DNA from: Halolamina pelagica
GTDB taxonomy: Archaea; Halobacteriota; Halobacteria; Halobacteriales; Haloferacaceae
Length of the DNA stretch: 64,000 nucleotides
Reading direction: 5' to 3'
Assembly: GCF_001307315.1 (NCBI RefSeq)
Contig: NZ_LGUC01000001.1
Location: 558,001 to 622,000 of the forward strand
Positions within the stretch are counted from its first letter, which is position 1. Every line of letters begins with the position of its first letter. The notes under the pieces were generated by a model. It was not told the DNA's origin. It saw only the letters and a list, made by a program, of their open reading frames with translations, and made no database searches. Below, in pieces: positions 44,236-53,533 of this stretch. Position numbers and translations under genes: made by a program.

Positions 44236-45137
44236 CAGGCGGCGCCCGTCTCGGCTTCTTCGATCGCCCGTTCGACGGCCGTCTCGAACGGCGTGAGTTC
44301 GACTGGCACCAGCGAGCGGATGCGGTCGTCGGTGACCACCACGTCCGTCGCCATCCCGTCGATCAGCGGGTAGGCCACCCCGGCCGGCACGTCGGTGACG
44401 AGGTCGACCCAGTACGCCGAGAGCCGCGGCGTGAGGACGGGAACCGGGACGATGATCGGCTCCCGTCCGGTGAGGATCTTCCCGACGGTCCCGAGCATCT
44501 CCTTGTAGGTCAACACCTCCGGGCCGCCGATCTCGAAGGTGTCGCCGGCCGTCCCGGGGGCGTCGAGGAGCCCCACCAGATACGCGATCACGTCGGCGAT
44601 CGCGATCGGCTGGACCCGCGTCGACACCCAGCGCGGCGTCGTCATCACCGGGAGCCGGGAGCTGAGCTGCCGGACGATCCGGAAGCTCGCGCTCCCCTCG
44701 CCGACGATGATGGCCGCCCGGAGCACGGTGAGGTCGTACGACCCCTGCCCGAGCACCGCCTCGACCTCCTGGCGCGAGCGGAGATGCGCCGAGAGATCGT
44801 CGCTGTCGACGCCGAGGCCGCTGAGGTAGACCACGCGGTCGACGCCCGCCCGTTCGGCCGCGTTGGCGAAGTTGTGTGCGCCCCGCCTGTCGCGTTCTTC
44901 GAAGCCGTGACCGCCACCCATCGCGTGGATGAGGTAGTACGCCGCGTCGACGCCGGCCAGCGCGTCGTCGAGCCCGGCCGGTTCGAGCACGTCGCCCTCG
45001 AACACGGTGACGCCGGCGGGTGCGTCGTACCCCGCGCGGTCCCTGACGAGCACCGATACGTCGTGTCCGGCGTCCAGCAGCGCCGGAACTAGCCGTTGCC
45101 CGACGAACCCGGTGGCGCCCGTGACGAGAACGTCCAT
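44235..45137 (-). CDS. NAD(P)-binding SDR-like epimerase/oxidoreductase
   Basis: 300 residues. N-terminal Rossmann motif VLVTGATGFVGQRLVPALL, then VTVFEGDVLEPAGLDDALAG. It belongs to the atypical short-chain dehydrogenases of the NDUFA9/complex-I-associated or YbjT type (DRVVYLSGLGVDSDDLSAHL, LTVLRAAIIVGEGSASFRIV). The catalytic Tyr-x3-Lys is not evident, which fits this atypical group. Co-transcribed with the membrane protein downstream (one-base overlap), suggesting a membrane-linked role. Confidence 0.83.
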   Translation of the reverse strand: MDVLVTGATGFVGQRLVPALLDAGHDVSVLVRDRAGYDAPAGVTVFEGDVLEPAGLDDALAGVDAAYYLIHAMGGGHGFEERDRRGAHNFANAAERAGVDRVVYLSGLGVDSDDLSAHLRSRQEVEAVLGQGSYDLTVLRAAIIVGEGSASFRIVRQLSSRLPVMTTPRWVSTRVQPIAIADVIAYLVGLLDAPGTAGDTFEIGGPEVLTYKEMLGTVGKILTGREPIIVPVPVLTPRLSAYWVDLVTDVPAGVAYPLIDGMATDVVVTDDRIRSLVPVELTPFETAVERAIEEAETGAA

Positions 45138-45300
45138 GGAGTCGATAAGTTCTCACAGCGCTTAGGTGCTGGGACGGACGGCAGCGGCTTCGACAGTACG
45201 GCCACGCTCCGCTCCCGACCCGATACTGCGATCCGGAAAACCCAGTAAACTGGCAGTAGGGGGCTATTAACCGGCGGTTAGGAAATTCTTTCAGGAAAAG

Positions 45301-45308
45301 TGATATAT
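45301..45308 (+). promoter_or_regulatory. TATA box of the sugar ABC transporter operon
   Basis: TGATATAT, 24-31 nt ahead of the GTG start at 45332, so the transcript is nearly leaderless. The preceding 194 nt are gene-free. Confidence 0.55.
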
Positions 45309-45331
45309 CTACTCGCTTCTAAATAGGTGGC

Positions 45332-46867
45332 GTGACACACAGTACCAATCTCGACCGACGGACGCTGTTGAAACTGGCCAGTGCCGGTGCGGTCGGTTCG
45401 ATCGCCGGCTGTCTCGGTGGCAACGGTAACGGGAACGAAGACTGGGAGGGCGCTGTCGAGGGGCTGAACCTCGGCGAGGACTGGCGCGCACGACGCATCG
45501 GCGCCGCCGACGACTGGCCCATCGAGCAGCGGCGACAGGTGCCCGACCGACAGAACGACACGACGTGGACCGATTCGGGCGCGTTCCAGAGCGCGGCCGA
45601 AAACGACGTGTGGGCGCCGCCCGACGGCTGGGACGACACCGCGGCGGGCGACGTGGACAGCATCACGATCCTCAACCACGGCGCCGCCAACATGGAGTTC
45701 GACCCGGCGACGCTGGCGGCCCACGAGCTGTTCACCGAGCAGACGGGGATCGACGTCGAGGTGATCGAGATCGGCGTCGATCAGGCCAACACGCGCGAAC
45801 AGCAGTTCCTCTCCTCGGAGGAGTCCAGTCCCCACGCGTTCAACGTCGACGGGATCCTCGTCCCGCAGTTCGTCCAACAGGGGTATCTGGCGGTGACTGA
45901 CGGGCTGTACCCGGAGGGGAGCTACGATCCGTACATTCCGGGGCTCCAGAGCCTGGTCCAGTGGGATATCGACGCTTCCCGTGAGGGGATGCACACGTAC
46001 GGCTACCCCAACATCGGCGAGGCGAGCATGGGCCACCTCCGGCCCGATCTCGTGGAGGAGCAGGGGATCGACCCCAGCCGCTTCGACGGCCAGTGGACGT
46101 GGGACCTGCTCGAAGAGCTCGGTGAGGCGTTTGCGGGCACCGACGTGAACGCCTTCGCGTACTACGCGGGCACGTCGACGTATCTCGCGTACTCCTTCCG
46201 CGAACTCCTGTTCCAACAGGGCGGCAGTATGGTGCAGGACGACGGGACGGTCGTGATGAACTCGCCGGCGGCGGTCCGGGTGATCCGGAAGATGAAGGAG
46301 TGGCGCGACGCCGGCTACGTGCCGAGCGACGTGATCTCCTACGGCGAGGGGGATATCGTCGACCTGTACGCTTCGGGCCAGCTCGCGTACACGACCGCGT
46401 TCAGCGACTTCATCCCGCGGCTGCTCCAGCAGTACGAGCCCGGCACCGAGTACCAGGTCGTCGTGCCGCCGGCGGCCAACGCCGGCCCGTCGCCGACTCA
46501 GGCGGGGCTCGTGGCGCCGAACACTACGAGCATCAACCGGTTCGCCGACACCGGCGAGAAGCTCGCCGCGATGCTGTACGGCGACCTGAAGCTGAGCTAC
46601 TACACCCAGTGGCTCGAGTTCACCTACGAGGGGAACATCTCCTACATGGACCAGGTGTACACCGACTCCGCGGAGAACGACTTCGTCACGTTCGGGGACA
46701 ACATCGGCGAGGCGATCGCGGCGGGCCAACTCGAGCTGTTCCCCCAGATGGCGTCGGTGTTCCAGCAGATGCTCAGCCCGGTCCAGCGCGCACTCCAGGG
46801 CGAGATGACGCCGCAGGCGGCGATGGATCAGGTACAGGACTTCGTCGACGACGAGATCAACAACTGA
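45332..46867 (+). CDS. ABC transporter substrate-binding lipoprotein (CUT1 sugar type)
   Basis: 511 residues from GTG 45332. Tat signal and lipobox: LDRRTLLKLASAGAVGS then IAGCLGGNG, so it is lipid-anchored outside the cell. The body is a family-1 extracellular solute-binding protein (DSITILNHGAANMEFDPATL, EQTGIDVEVIEIGVDQANTR, MVQDDGTVVMNSPAAVRVIR, IPRLLQQYEPGTEYQVVVPP). It is longer than most MalE-like proteins because of an N-terminal extension of about 80 residues. First gene of the operon, followed 24 nt later by two permeases and the ATPase. Substrate likely a sugar or glycerol derivative, not determinable here. Confidence 0.88.
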   Translation: MTHSTNLDRRTLLKLASAGAVGSIAGCLGGNGNGNEDWEGAVEGLNLGEDWRARRIGAADDWPIEQRRQVPDRQNDTTWTDSGAFQSAAENDVWAPPDGWDDTAAGDVDSITILNHGAANMEFDPATLAAHELFTEQTGIDVEVIEIGVDQANTREQQFLSSEESSPHAFNVDGILVPQFVQQGYLAVTDGLYPEGSYDPYIPGLQSLVQWDIDASREGMHTYGYPNIGEASMGHLRPDLVEEQGIDPSRFDGQWTWDLLEELGEAFAGTDVNAFAYYAGTSTYLAYSFRELLFQQGGSMVQDDGTVVMNSPAAVRVIRKMKEWRDAGYVPSDVISYGEGDIVDLYASGQLAYTTAFSDFIPRLLQQYEPGTEYQVVVPPAANAGPSPTQAGLVAPNTTSINRFADTGEKLAAMLYGDLKLSYYTQWLEFTYEGNISYMDQVYTDSAENDFVTFGDNIGEAIAAGQLELFPQMASVFQQMLSPVQRALQGEMTPQAAMDQVQDFVDDEINN

Positions 46868-46891
46868 TGGCCGCGAGCGCCGGAGGCACCC

Positions 46892-47833
46892 ATGGCGGCT
46901 GAGGAGGTCGGGCAGGCTCCCCACGGCGAGGGCGTTGTCGGACAGCTGTCTGACTGGGTAAACGACCACATCCGGACCGTCCTGCTCGGCCCCTCGTTGG
47001 TCGCGCTGTTCGTCGTGTTCATCTACCCCGCGACCATGCTGCTGTGGCTGTCGCTCCAGAACACCCGCGGAATCGGCGAGACGTTCGAACCGGCGTACAA
47101 CTACGGCCGGATCTTCAGTGACCCGACGTTCTGGAACGCCGTCGAGAAGACGCTCATCTACTCGACCGGCTCGCTGGTGCTTTCGGTCGGGGCGGGGCTG
47201 GCGATCGCGCTCGCGCTCAACAAGGTGCTCGACAGCCGCGTCCGGAACACTTACTCCACGCTGATCCTGATCTCGTGGGCCGTCCCGCTCTCGATCGTCG
47301 GCGTCACCTGGCGCTGGATGTTCAACGGCCAGCTCGGCGTCGTCAACAAGCTGCTCATCGACCTGGGGATCCTGCAGAGTTCCTACTCCTGGCTCGGGAA
47401 CTCGCTGTCGGCGATGGTGGTGGTGATCCTCGCCGACTCGTGGTCGCGCATCCCCTTCGCGGCGGTCGTGTTGCTCGCGGGGCTGCAGTCGATCCCCCAG
47501 GAGATGTACGACGCCGCGAAGATGGACGGCGCGACGACGCTACAGACGTTCCGCCACGTGACGCTGCCGTACCTCCGGCCGTCGTTTTTCGTCGCGGGAC
47601 TGATCACGTGGATGTTCGCGTTCCGGGCGTTCGCCATCCCGTTCTCGACGACCGGCGGCGGCCCCGGCGGGGCGACGGAGACGCTCGCCGTGTACATCCA
47701 CCGTTTCGGCATCCAACTGCTCGACTACGGGTTCGCGTCGGCGGTCTCGGTGTTCCTCGTCGGTGTGACACTGATCGTCGCCACGGGCTACGTCTACTTC
47801 GTTCTGGAACAGATCGAGGAGATCGAGGTGTGA
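46892..47833 (+). CDS. ABC transporter permease, MalF type
   Basis: 313 residues, six membrane helices after a 25-residue cytoplasmic start. The EAA loop that contacts the ATPase is visible: EMYDAAKMDGATTLQTFRHV, TLPYLRPS. Typical beginning LLGPSLVALFVVFIYPATML. Ends one base before the second permease, so they are translated together. Confidence 0.9.
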   Translation: MAAEEVGQAPHGEGVVGQLSDWVNDHIRTVLLGPSLVALFVVFIYPATMLLWLSLQNTRGIGETFEPAYNYGRIFSDPTFWNAVEKTLIYSTGSLVLSVGAGLAIALALNKVLDSRVRNTYSTLILISWAVPLSIVGVTWRWMFNGQLGVVNKLLIDLGILQSSYSWLGNSLSAMVVVILADSWSRIPFAAVVLLAGLQSIPQEMYDAAKMDGATTLQTFRHVTLPYLRPSFFVAGLITWMFAFRAFAIPFSTTGGGPGGATETLAVYIHRFGIQLLDYGFASAVSVFLVGVTLIVATGYVYFVLEQIEEIEV

Positions 47834-47834
47834 A

Positions 47835-48704
47835 ATGGCGGGTCCAGAGTTCACCGTCGAGCAGTACCGCCGGCGACAACGCCTCTGGGACGTACTGGAG
47901 AGCCGGTACGTTGTCCACCTCGTGCTGTTTCTCGCCGTGTTCTTCATCGTCTCGCCGCTGATCTGGCAGCTCCTCACCTCCTTCAAGACCTCACAAGCGG
48001 TGCTCGATCTCACCTACCTGCCGGTCGACCCCACGCTCGCGGCGTACGAGCGGGCGCTGATCGATCGCGGCTTCTGGCGCGCGGTGGTCAACAGTGTGCT
48101 CATCGCCTCGGCGTCGACGGTGATCGTGATGATCCTCGGGACGCCCGCGGGCTACGTGTTCAGCCGCTTCCGGTTCCCCTTCGACAACGCGGTGTTCGTG
48201 TTCGTGCTGTTCACGCGGCTGTTCCCCCCGATCGGGCTGGTGACGCCGTACTACCGCATCGTCACGACGTTCGGCCTGTTGAACACCAAGACCGGGATCG
48301 TGATAGCGAACGTCTACCTCTGGCTCCCGCTGGTGATCTACATCATGCGCAACTTCTTCATCACCATCCCGCAGGCGCTCGACGAGGCCGCCCGCGTCGA
48401 CGGCTGCACGAAGGTCCAGGCGTTCCGCTACGTCGTGTTCCCGGTCGTCCTCCCGGGGTTTGCGGCCGGGACGATCCTCACCTTCCTCTACTCCTGGCGG
48501 GAGTTCCTCTTCGCCTTTACCGTCAGCACCGACCTGAACTCCATGACCATCCCCGTCGCCACGTTCCTGTTCGTCGGCGACGCCGGCATCGACTGGGCGG
48601 CGATGGCCGCGGCGGCGATCGTCGCGGTGATCCCCTCGGCGTTGGTGGTGATCTTCTTCCAGCGCTACATCGTGGTCGGCCTGACCGGGGGGTTGAAAGG
48701 ATGA
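47835..48704 (+). CDS. ABC transporter permease, MalG type
   Basis: 289 residues, six membrane helices. EAA loop: QALDEAARVDGCTKVQAFRY, VVFPVVLPGFAAG. Start ATG 47835. It pairs with the preceding permease to form the channel. Followed 70 nt later by the ATPase gene. A 26-codon frame at 48701-48781 bridges the gap but has no recognisable product. Confidence 0.9.
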   Translation: MAGPEFTVEQYRRRQRLWDVLESRYVVHLVLFLAVFFIVSPLIWQLLTSFKTSQAVLDLTYLPVDPTLAAYERALIDRGFWRAVVNSVLIASASTVIVMILGTPAGYVFSRFRFPFDNAVFVFVLFTRLFPPIGLVTPYYRIVTTFGLLNTKTGIVIANVYLWLPLVIYIMRNFFITIPQALDEAARVDGCTKVQAFRYVVFPVVLPGFAAGTILTFLYSWREFLFAFTVSTDLNSMTIPVATFLFVGDAGIDWAAMAAAAIVAVIPSALVVIFFQRYIVVGLTGGLKG

Positions 48705-48773
48705 GCCTCGCTCGGCCACCCGACCACGGTTTCGGCCCCGGCGCGCTCCAACGCGACCGATACGGTGACGCCC

Positions 48774-49978
48774 ATGAGTGACACAGACCACCCCACGACC
48801 GACGGAGCGGCACCGGCCGCCGACGAGGACCGGGCGCTGAGCCTCGAACTCGACGGCATCACCAAGGAGTACACCGAGGACGACGGCTCGACGGTCGTCG
48901 CCGTCGACGACGTGAGCCTCGACGTGTACGAGGGCGAGTTCATCGTGCTCGTCGGCCCCTCGGGCTGTGGCAAAACCACGACGCTGCGCATCGTCGCCGG
49001 GCTCGAACAGCCGACCCGGGGCAGCCTCCGCATCGACGGCGAGGACGTGGCCGGCCGGGAGCCCCGGGAGCGCGACATCGCGATGGTGTTCCAGAACTAC
49101 GCGCTCTACCCCCACAAGACCGTCCGGGGGAACATCGCGTTCCCGTTGAAGATCCGCAAGTACCCCGACGACGAGACCGAACAGCGCGTCCAGGACACCG
49201 CGAATTTGCTCGGCATCGGCGAACTGCTCGACCGCCACCCCGCCGATCTCTCGGGCGGCCAGCAACAACGAGTCGCGCTCGGTCGCGCGATCGTGCGCGA
49301 CCCTGCGGTGTTCCTGTTCGACGAACCGCTGTCGAACCTCGACGCGAAGCTCCGCATCCAGATGCGTACCGAACTCAACAAGCTCCACGACCGGGTGGGC
49401 CGGACCTCCGTCTACGTCACCCACGACCAGGTCGAGGCGATGACGCTGTCGGACCGCGTGGTGGTGATGAACGACGGCTCGGTCCAGCAGGTCGCGCCGC
49501 CGAAGACCGTCTACCAGCAGCCCGCGAACCGGTTCGTCGCGGGGTTCATCGGCGAGCCGCCGATGAACTTCTTCCCCGTCACCACCACGCCCGAGGGCGA
49601 TCGGCTCCGCGTCGACGCCGAGGGGTTCTCGCTCGTGTTACCCCCGAAGTCGGCGAGGCGGTCGCGGCGTGGGACATCGACACCGAGCGACTCGATCTGG
49701 GGCTCCGGCCCGAAGCGTTCGAGGACGCCGCGCTGGTCGAGCGAGAGCTCGCCGACGGCGAGACGTTCCCGGCGTACGTGGCCGTCGTCGAGCCGATGGG
49801 GCCCAACACCGACCTCGCGCTCCGGCCCGTCGAGCGCGCCGACGAGGAGGCCGCGGAGTTCACCGCCCGCGTCGCCAACGAGACCGACGCGGCGCCCGGC
49901 GAGACGATCACGCTCGCCGTCGACACGAGCGAGGTTCACCTGTTCGACCCCGAGACCGGGGAGAACATCCTCGCCTGA
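48774..49978 (+). CDS. ABC transporter ATPase, MsmX/UgpC type (one-base frameshift)
   Basis: Restored length is 401 residues from ATG 48774. Walker A GPSGCGKT (61-68), signature LSGGQQQR (159-166), Walker B VFLFDEPLSNLDA, switch histidine in YVTHDQVEAMTLSD. The C-terminal TOBE-like domain starts at about 250. One missing C in 49641-49645 breaks it at LVLPP. With it the frame reads EVGEAVAAWDIDTERLDLGL and ends FDPETGENILA. The second domain is characteristic of sugar-importing MalK-family ATPases. Confidence 0.9.
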
Positions 49979-49980
49979 CG

Positions 49981-50756
49981 ATGCCCCACCAGATCGGCCT
50001 GATCGGCTACGGACGCATCGGCAGCGACCTCGCGGAGCGGGTCCGGGCGGCCCCGGACACCGAGTTGGCGTACGTGTACGTCCGTGCCCCGAAACCCGAG
50101 ATCGACGAACCCCAGCTCACCGCCCCCGACGAACTCGCCGACCACCCCGTCGACCTCGTCGTCGAGGCGGCGACGCCGGCGGTGCTCGCGGAGTTGGCCG
50201 AACCGACCCTCGCCGGGAGCGACCTACTGGTCCTCTCGGGCTCGGCCTTCGCCGACCCCGACGTGGAAGCGCGACTGACCGACCTCGCGACGGCCAGCGA
50301 GCACGACCTCTATCTCCCCCACGTGGCGCTGTTCGGCATCGACGGGCTCGTCGACGCCCGCGACGCGCTGGAGTCGGTCCACATCGAGGCCCGCAAGGCG
50401 CCGAGCCACCTCGACTTCGAGTACGCCGACGCGGTCGACCCCGCGACGATCGAGGGTGAGACGGTGCTGTACGAGGGGCCGACCCGCGGGCTCTGCCAGC
50501 GCTTCCCCCGGAACTTCAACTCCCACGCCGCGATGGCGCTGGCGGGGTGGGGCTCGACGACACCAGCTCCCGGCTCGTCGCCGACCCCGACCAGGCGTCG
50601 GCGTACCACCGGATCACGGCGACCGGTCCGGGGTTCGAACTGGAGGCGGTCAGGGACTCGGCGATCGAGGGCGTCACCGGCGACTACACGCTGGTCTCGA
50701 CGTGGGGGTCGGTGCGGCGGGTGCTCGGCGCCGACGAGGGGTTGCGGTTCCTGTAG
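49981..50756 (+). CDS. aspartate dehydrogenase-like (DUF108) oxidoreductase (one-base frameshift)
   Basis: Restored length is 258 residues. Rossmann start IGLIGYGRIGSDLAERV, a VDLVVEAATPAVLAELAEP segment, and the FPRNFNSHAAMALAG loop shared with L-aspartate dehydrogenase (NadX). A missing G in 50544-50547 breaks the frame there. Restored, it continues VGLDDTSSRLVADPDQASAY and ends GADEGLRFL. Two bases after the ATPase gene, so it is in the transporter operon. It may oxidise an imported amino or hydroxy acid instead of serving NAD synthesis. That is inferred from the neighbourhood. Confidence 0.78.
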
Positions 50757-50760
50757 CTGG

Positions 50761-51282
50761 CTACCCGTCGGCCCGGATCACCACCGTCAGCGCCGTCTCC
50801 CCGCGGTCGTCGACGATCCGGAGGTCGTACGCGACCGCGAGCAGGTGGGTCTCGTCCGCACGCTCCTGGACGACCATCCCGTCGATCGCCTCGCAGTCGC
50901 CGAACAGCCGGCCCGCGCCGCTCGGGCAGTGCTCCCTCGCCCAGTCGCTCGCGGCGCTGGCGTTGCGCTCGATCCGGACCGCGACCCCGCCGGCCAGCTG
51001 CGCGGACTCGATATCCCGCTCACGCGGCGCGAGCGAGGCGTTTACGCGCCGAACCGCGCCTTCGCGGCCCGCCCACGGGTGGCCCGTCGCCTCGCCGCCG
51101 GCCTCGTACACCGCGCGTTCGAGGAGTCGGACCGTCTCGCTCCCGGGCGTCTCCGGCGCCGTCGACGCCGCCACGTCCTCGTGGTAGCCCAACTGGAGGT
51201 AGGCGAAGCCCAGCGGGATCAGCGCCAGCGCGAGCATCGCCGCCGCGGCGAGCACCATCTGCCCGCGGTCGTTCCGGCTCAC
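50761..51282 (-). CDS. pilin-like membrane protein (fifth of operon)
   Basis: 173 residues from GTG 51282, which overlaps the preceding TGA. A short charged N-terminus NDRGQ is followed by a hydrophobic helix (MVLAAAAMLALALIPLGFAY), the shape of a class III pilin signal. The extracellular part ends RIVDDRGETALTVVIRADG. Resembles the haloarchaeal DUF7261 family from memory. Last gene of the type IV pilus-like operon and presumably a minor pilin. Confidence 0.72.
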   Translation of the reverse strand: MSRNDRGQMVLAAAAMLALALIPLGFAYLQLGYHEDVAASTAPETPGSETVRLLERAVYEAGGEATGHPWAGREGAVRRVNASLAPRERDIESAQLAGGVAVRIERNASAASDWAREHCPSGAGRLFGDCEAIDGMVVQERADETHLLAVAYDLRIVDDRGETALTVVIRADG

Positions 51283-51686
51283 GCGTACCACACCCAGATT
51301 GTCACCCGGCCGCCGACCGTCGGCACCGTCGCGCGCCCGGTCGGCACACCGGTCGGCCGCTGGAATCCGACCGCGCCGTGTGGGGTCACCACCCTGTACA
51401 TGAGGTTCTCCGGCAGGATCCGTTCGACGCGGTGGGCCAGCGCGTCGCGCTCGCGCTCGAACGCGCTCGCCGACCTGGTCACCTCCGAGAGCCGCGTCAG
51501 GCCCTCGTGCCGTGGCGGCTCACGAGAGAGCACCGTCCCGGCGTCGTCGGCGTATCGGTCGAGTTGGGCCGACTCGGCGCCAGCGGCGGGGAGGCCGAGT
51601 GCGAACGTCGCGGTCGCCGCGAACAACAGCAGCACGCCCAGGCCCGCTTCGACCATCGTGAGCGAGAGTTGGCCGCGGTCAGTCAT
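51279..51686 (-). CDS. pilin-like membrane protein (fourth of operon)
   Basis: 135 residues. MTDRGQLSLTMVEAGLGVLL begins with the Gly-Gln/hydrophobic pattern of archaeal pilins (DRGQ then a membrane helix with a Glu five residues in). The rest is a small extracytoplasmic domain ending GRVTIWVWYA. Resembles the DUF7262 family. Both ends overlap neighbours (eight bases and four bases). Confidence 0.72.
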   Translation of the reverse strand: MTDRGQLSLTMVEAGLGVLLLFAATATFALGLPAAGAESAQLDRYADDAGTVLSREPPRHEGLTRLSEVTRSASAFERERDALAHRVERILPENLMYRVVTPHGAVGFQRPTGVPTGRATVPTVGGRVTIWVWYA

Positions 51687-52335
51687 CGACGGTCACCCGG
51701 AGCGTCGCCTTCTCGGTTCGGAGCGGGCGCGACTCGATCCCGACCTGTGCGGTGCCGCCCTCGAAGGAGAGCGTCGCCGTCTCGTACCGCGAGGGCTCGA
51801 CGACGAACTGCCCGGCCAGCCCGCCGGGGTCGTGGAGCACGATCCGGCCGTTCACGCGGACTGTTTTGACCGTCGAGCCGGCGGCGAAGGTGAGCTCCAC
51901 GCGGTCGGTTCGCCGCGGCAGCGTCAGGTCGTCGCCGTCGCCGACCGCGACCGAGCGCGACCGCGTCGTGCGCTCGGCGACGAGCACCACCCGCTCGACG
52001 GTCGCACCGGTCGGGTCGCCGCGCTCGAACAGCGTCTCCTCGCCGAGCTGCACCCGGATGGATCGGTTCGCGGCCGGCGGTGCGAGCTCGGCGATCGTTG
52101 CCGCGGACAGGTCGGCGATCACCTCGCCGTCGAGCACGTTCTCCCGAACCGTCGTCGCCTCGGCGCTCACCAGCCGTTCGGCGACGGCGCCGGCGGCGCG
52201 GCGCTGGCCCGGATTCCGGTCGGCACCGGCCAGCGCGCCGTCCGCGACGACGAGCCCCAGCGTCGCCGCCGACACCAGCGCTGTCAGGGCGACCGCCAGC
52301 GAGAGCAGGTTCGCCTGCGCTCGCGTACCACTCAT
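51679..52335 (-). CDS. pilin-like membrane protein (third of operon)
   Basis: 218 residues. Begins MSGTRAQANLLSLAVALTAL, one N-terminal membrane helix right after a short polar leader, then a beta-rich outer domain (RTDRVELTFAAGSTVKTVRV, NGRIVLHDPGGLAGQFVVEP). Resembles the DUF7263 family. Overlaps both neighbours. Confidence 0.7.
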   Translation of the reverse strand: MSGTRAQANLLSLAVALTALVSAATLGLVVADGALAGADRNPGQRRAAGAVAERLVSAEATTVRENVLDGEVIADLSAATIAELAPPAANRSIRVQLGEETLFERGDPTGATVERVVLVAERTTRSRSVAVGDGDDLTLPRRTDRVELTFAAGSTVKTVRVNGRIVLHDPGGLAGQFVVEPSRYETATLSFEGGTAQVGIESRPLRTEKATLRVTVDD

Positions 52336-52814
52336 CGCTCTTCTCCGAGCTGCTCGCGAGTGGTCAGTTCGACGTGCAGTCCGTCGGCGCCGTCAGTCAC
52401 GAGCACCACCGTGTCGTCGCTGCTCCGCCACGCGCCGTCGACGCTGTCGACGCGATCCGGAAGCGCGAGGCGCGCCCTGGCGTCGACGGCCGGCGACGGG
52501 TGGTCGAGCACCAGCGTCCGGTTCTCGACGGCGATCCCGTAGTTCTCCCCCCGGATCGACCGAGGCAGGTGGACGCTGTGGACCGTTCGAACGTCGCTCG
52601 CGCTCGGCGGGACGGCGTTCTCGACGCGTTCGGCCGCCGCGACGACGGCGCGGTCGCCGACCTCCCCGCCGACCACGTCGCGGTACTGCGGCACCGCGCC
52701 GCCGTACAGCGCCGTCGTGAGCACGCCGACGAACAGCACGACGATACCGAGCTCGAGCGCCTTCCCGACGGCGGGAGTGAGCGCGCGATCGTCGTCGACG
52801 AGATCGCGGCTCAC
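52332..52814 (-). CDS. pilin-like membrane protein (second of operon)
   Basis: 160 residues from GTG 52814, which overlaps the previous TGA. A longer frame reaches 52958 but would lie inside the upstream gene. A 17-residue polar leader (SRDLVDDDRALTPAVGKA) precedes one membrane helix (LELGIVVLFVGVLTTALYGG). Outer domain with RSIRGENYGIAVENRTLVLD. Resembles the DUF7266 family. Confidence 0.7.
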   Translation of the reverse strand: MSRDLVDDDRALTPAVGKALELGIVVLFVGVLTTALYGGAVPQYRDVVGGEVGDRAVVAAAERVENAVPPSASDVRTVHSVHLPRSIRGENYGIAVENRTLVLDHPSPAVDARARLALPDRVDSVDGAWRSSDDTVVLVTDGADGLHVELTTREQLGEER

Positions 52815-53533
52815 GGCGCCACCTCCAGCTCCGTCTCGTGGATCACGAGATAGCCAGTTCGGTCGCCGGGGAACGCCGCGACGACGCTCGGGAGGTCGTC
52901 GCCGTCGAACGTCCGCCGGCTCACGCGGGCGTTCTCCTCGGCGAAGTAGCGCTCCCACGCGCCGGGAGCCGCGGTCTCGACTGCGAGTCGGTACTCGCCC
53001 GTCCCGAGTGCTCGCCGGTCGTGGCTCGTTTCGGTCCGCAGCGTCGCGGTCACGCCGTTCCCACCGACCGAGAGGGTGCCATTCGTATCCAGCACCGGCA
53101 CCCCCACGAGTAGCAACCCCTCCCCGGTCGCGATCGGCGGCGTCTCGTCCAGAACCGACGCGTTCCCGCGGCCGCGAGTGACGCCGCCGGCGAGGAACGT
53201 GACTCGGCGATCCCCGGCCTCGAACACGAGCGCGTTCGCCCGGTGTTCGGCGACGACGCCGTCGCCATCGAGCAGCCGGACCGTCCGGGGCTCCACCGTG
53301 AGCCGTCCCTCGCCGAACGCGAGGTCGTGCCGTTGGACGCCCGTGGACTTCGACGGTTCGATCGCCGCCAGCGTGTCAGCGACCCGGTCGGTGTCGGCGG
53401 CTGCGGCGTTGCTCTCGACGAGCTGGCCGACCCCTGCCGTGAGCGCGCCCATCGAGACCGTGGTGATAGCCAGCAGGAGCGCGACGCCCACGACGTGAGA
53501 CTGCGCACGGAGCCCCGGGTCGTTCTCGCTCAC
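52811..53533 (-). CDS. archaeal type IV pilin N-terminal-type protein (first of five)
   Basis: 240 residues from GTG 53533. RAQSHVVGVALLLAITTVSM is close to the archaellin/pilin N-terminal signature, in which a prepilin peptidase cuts just ahead of the hydrophobic helix. Large outer domain (ATGEGLLLVGVPVLDTNGTL, AWERYFAEENARVSRRTFDG). Resembles the DUF7289 family. Likely a major or scaffold pilin subunit. Overlaps the membrane platform gene by four bases. Confidence 0.75.
   Translation of the reverse strand: MSENDPGLRAQSHVVGVALLLAITTVSMGALTAGVGQLVESNAAAADTDRVADTLAAIEPSKSTGVQRHDLAFGEGRLTVEPRTVRLLDGDGVVAEHRANALVFEAGDRRVTFLAGGVTRGRGNASVLDETPPIATGEGLLLVGVPVLDTNGTLSVGGNGVTATLRTETSHDRRALGTGEYRLAVETAAPGAWERYFAEENARVSRRTFDGDDLPSVVAAFPGDRTGYLVIHETELEVAP

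Noticed and set aside
48701..48781. 26-codon frame between permease and ATPase genes
   Set aside because: Starts by overlapping the permease stop and ends over the ATPase start, so it could couple translation, but the peptide has no recognisable feature and length gives no coding evidence.
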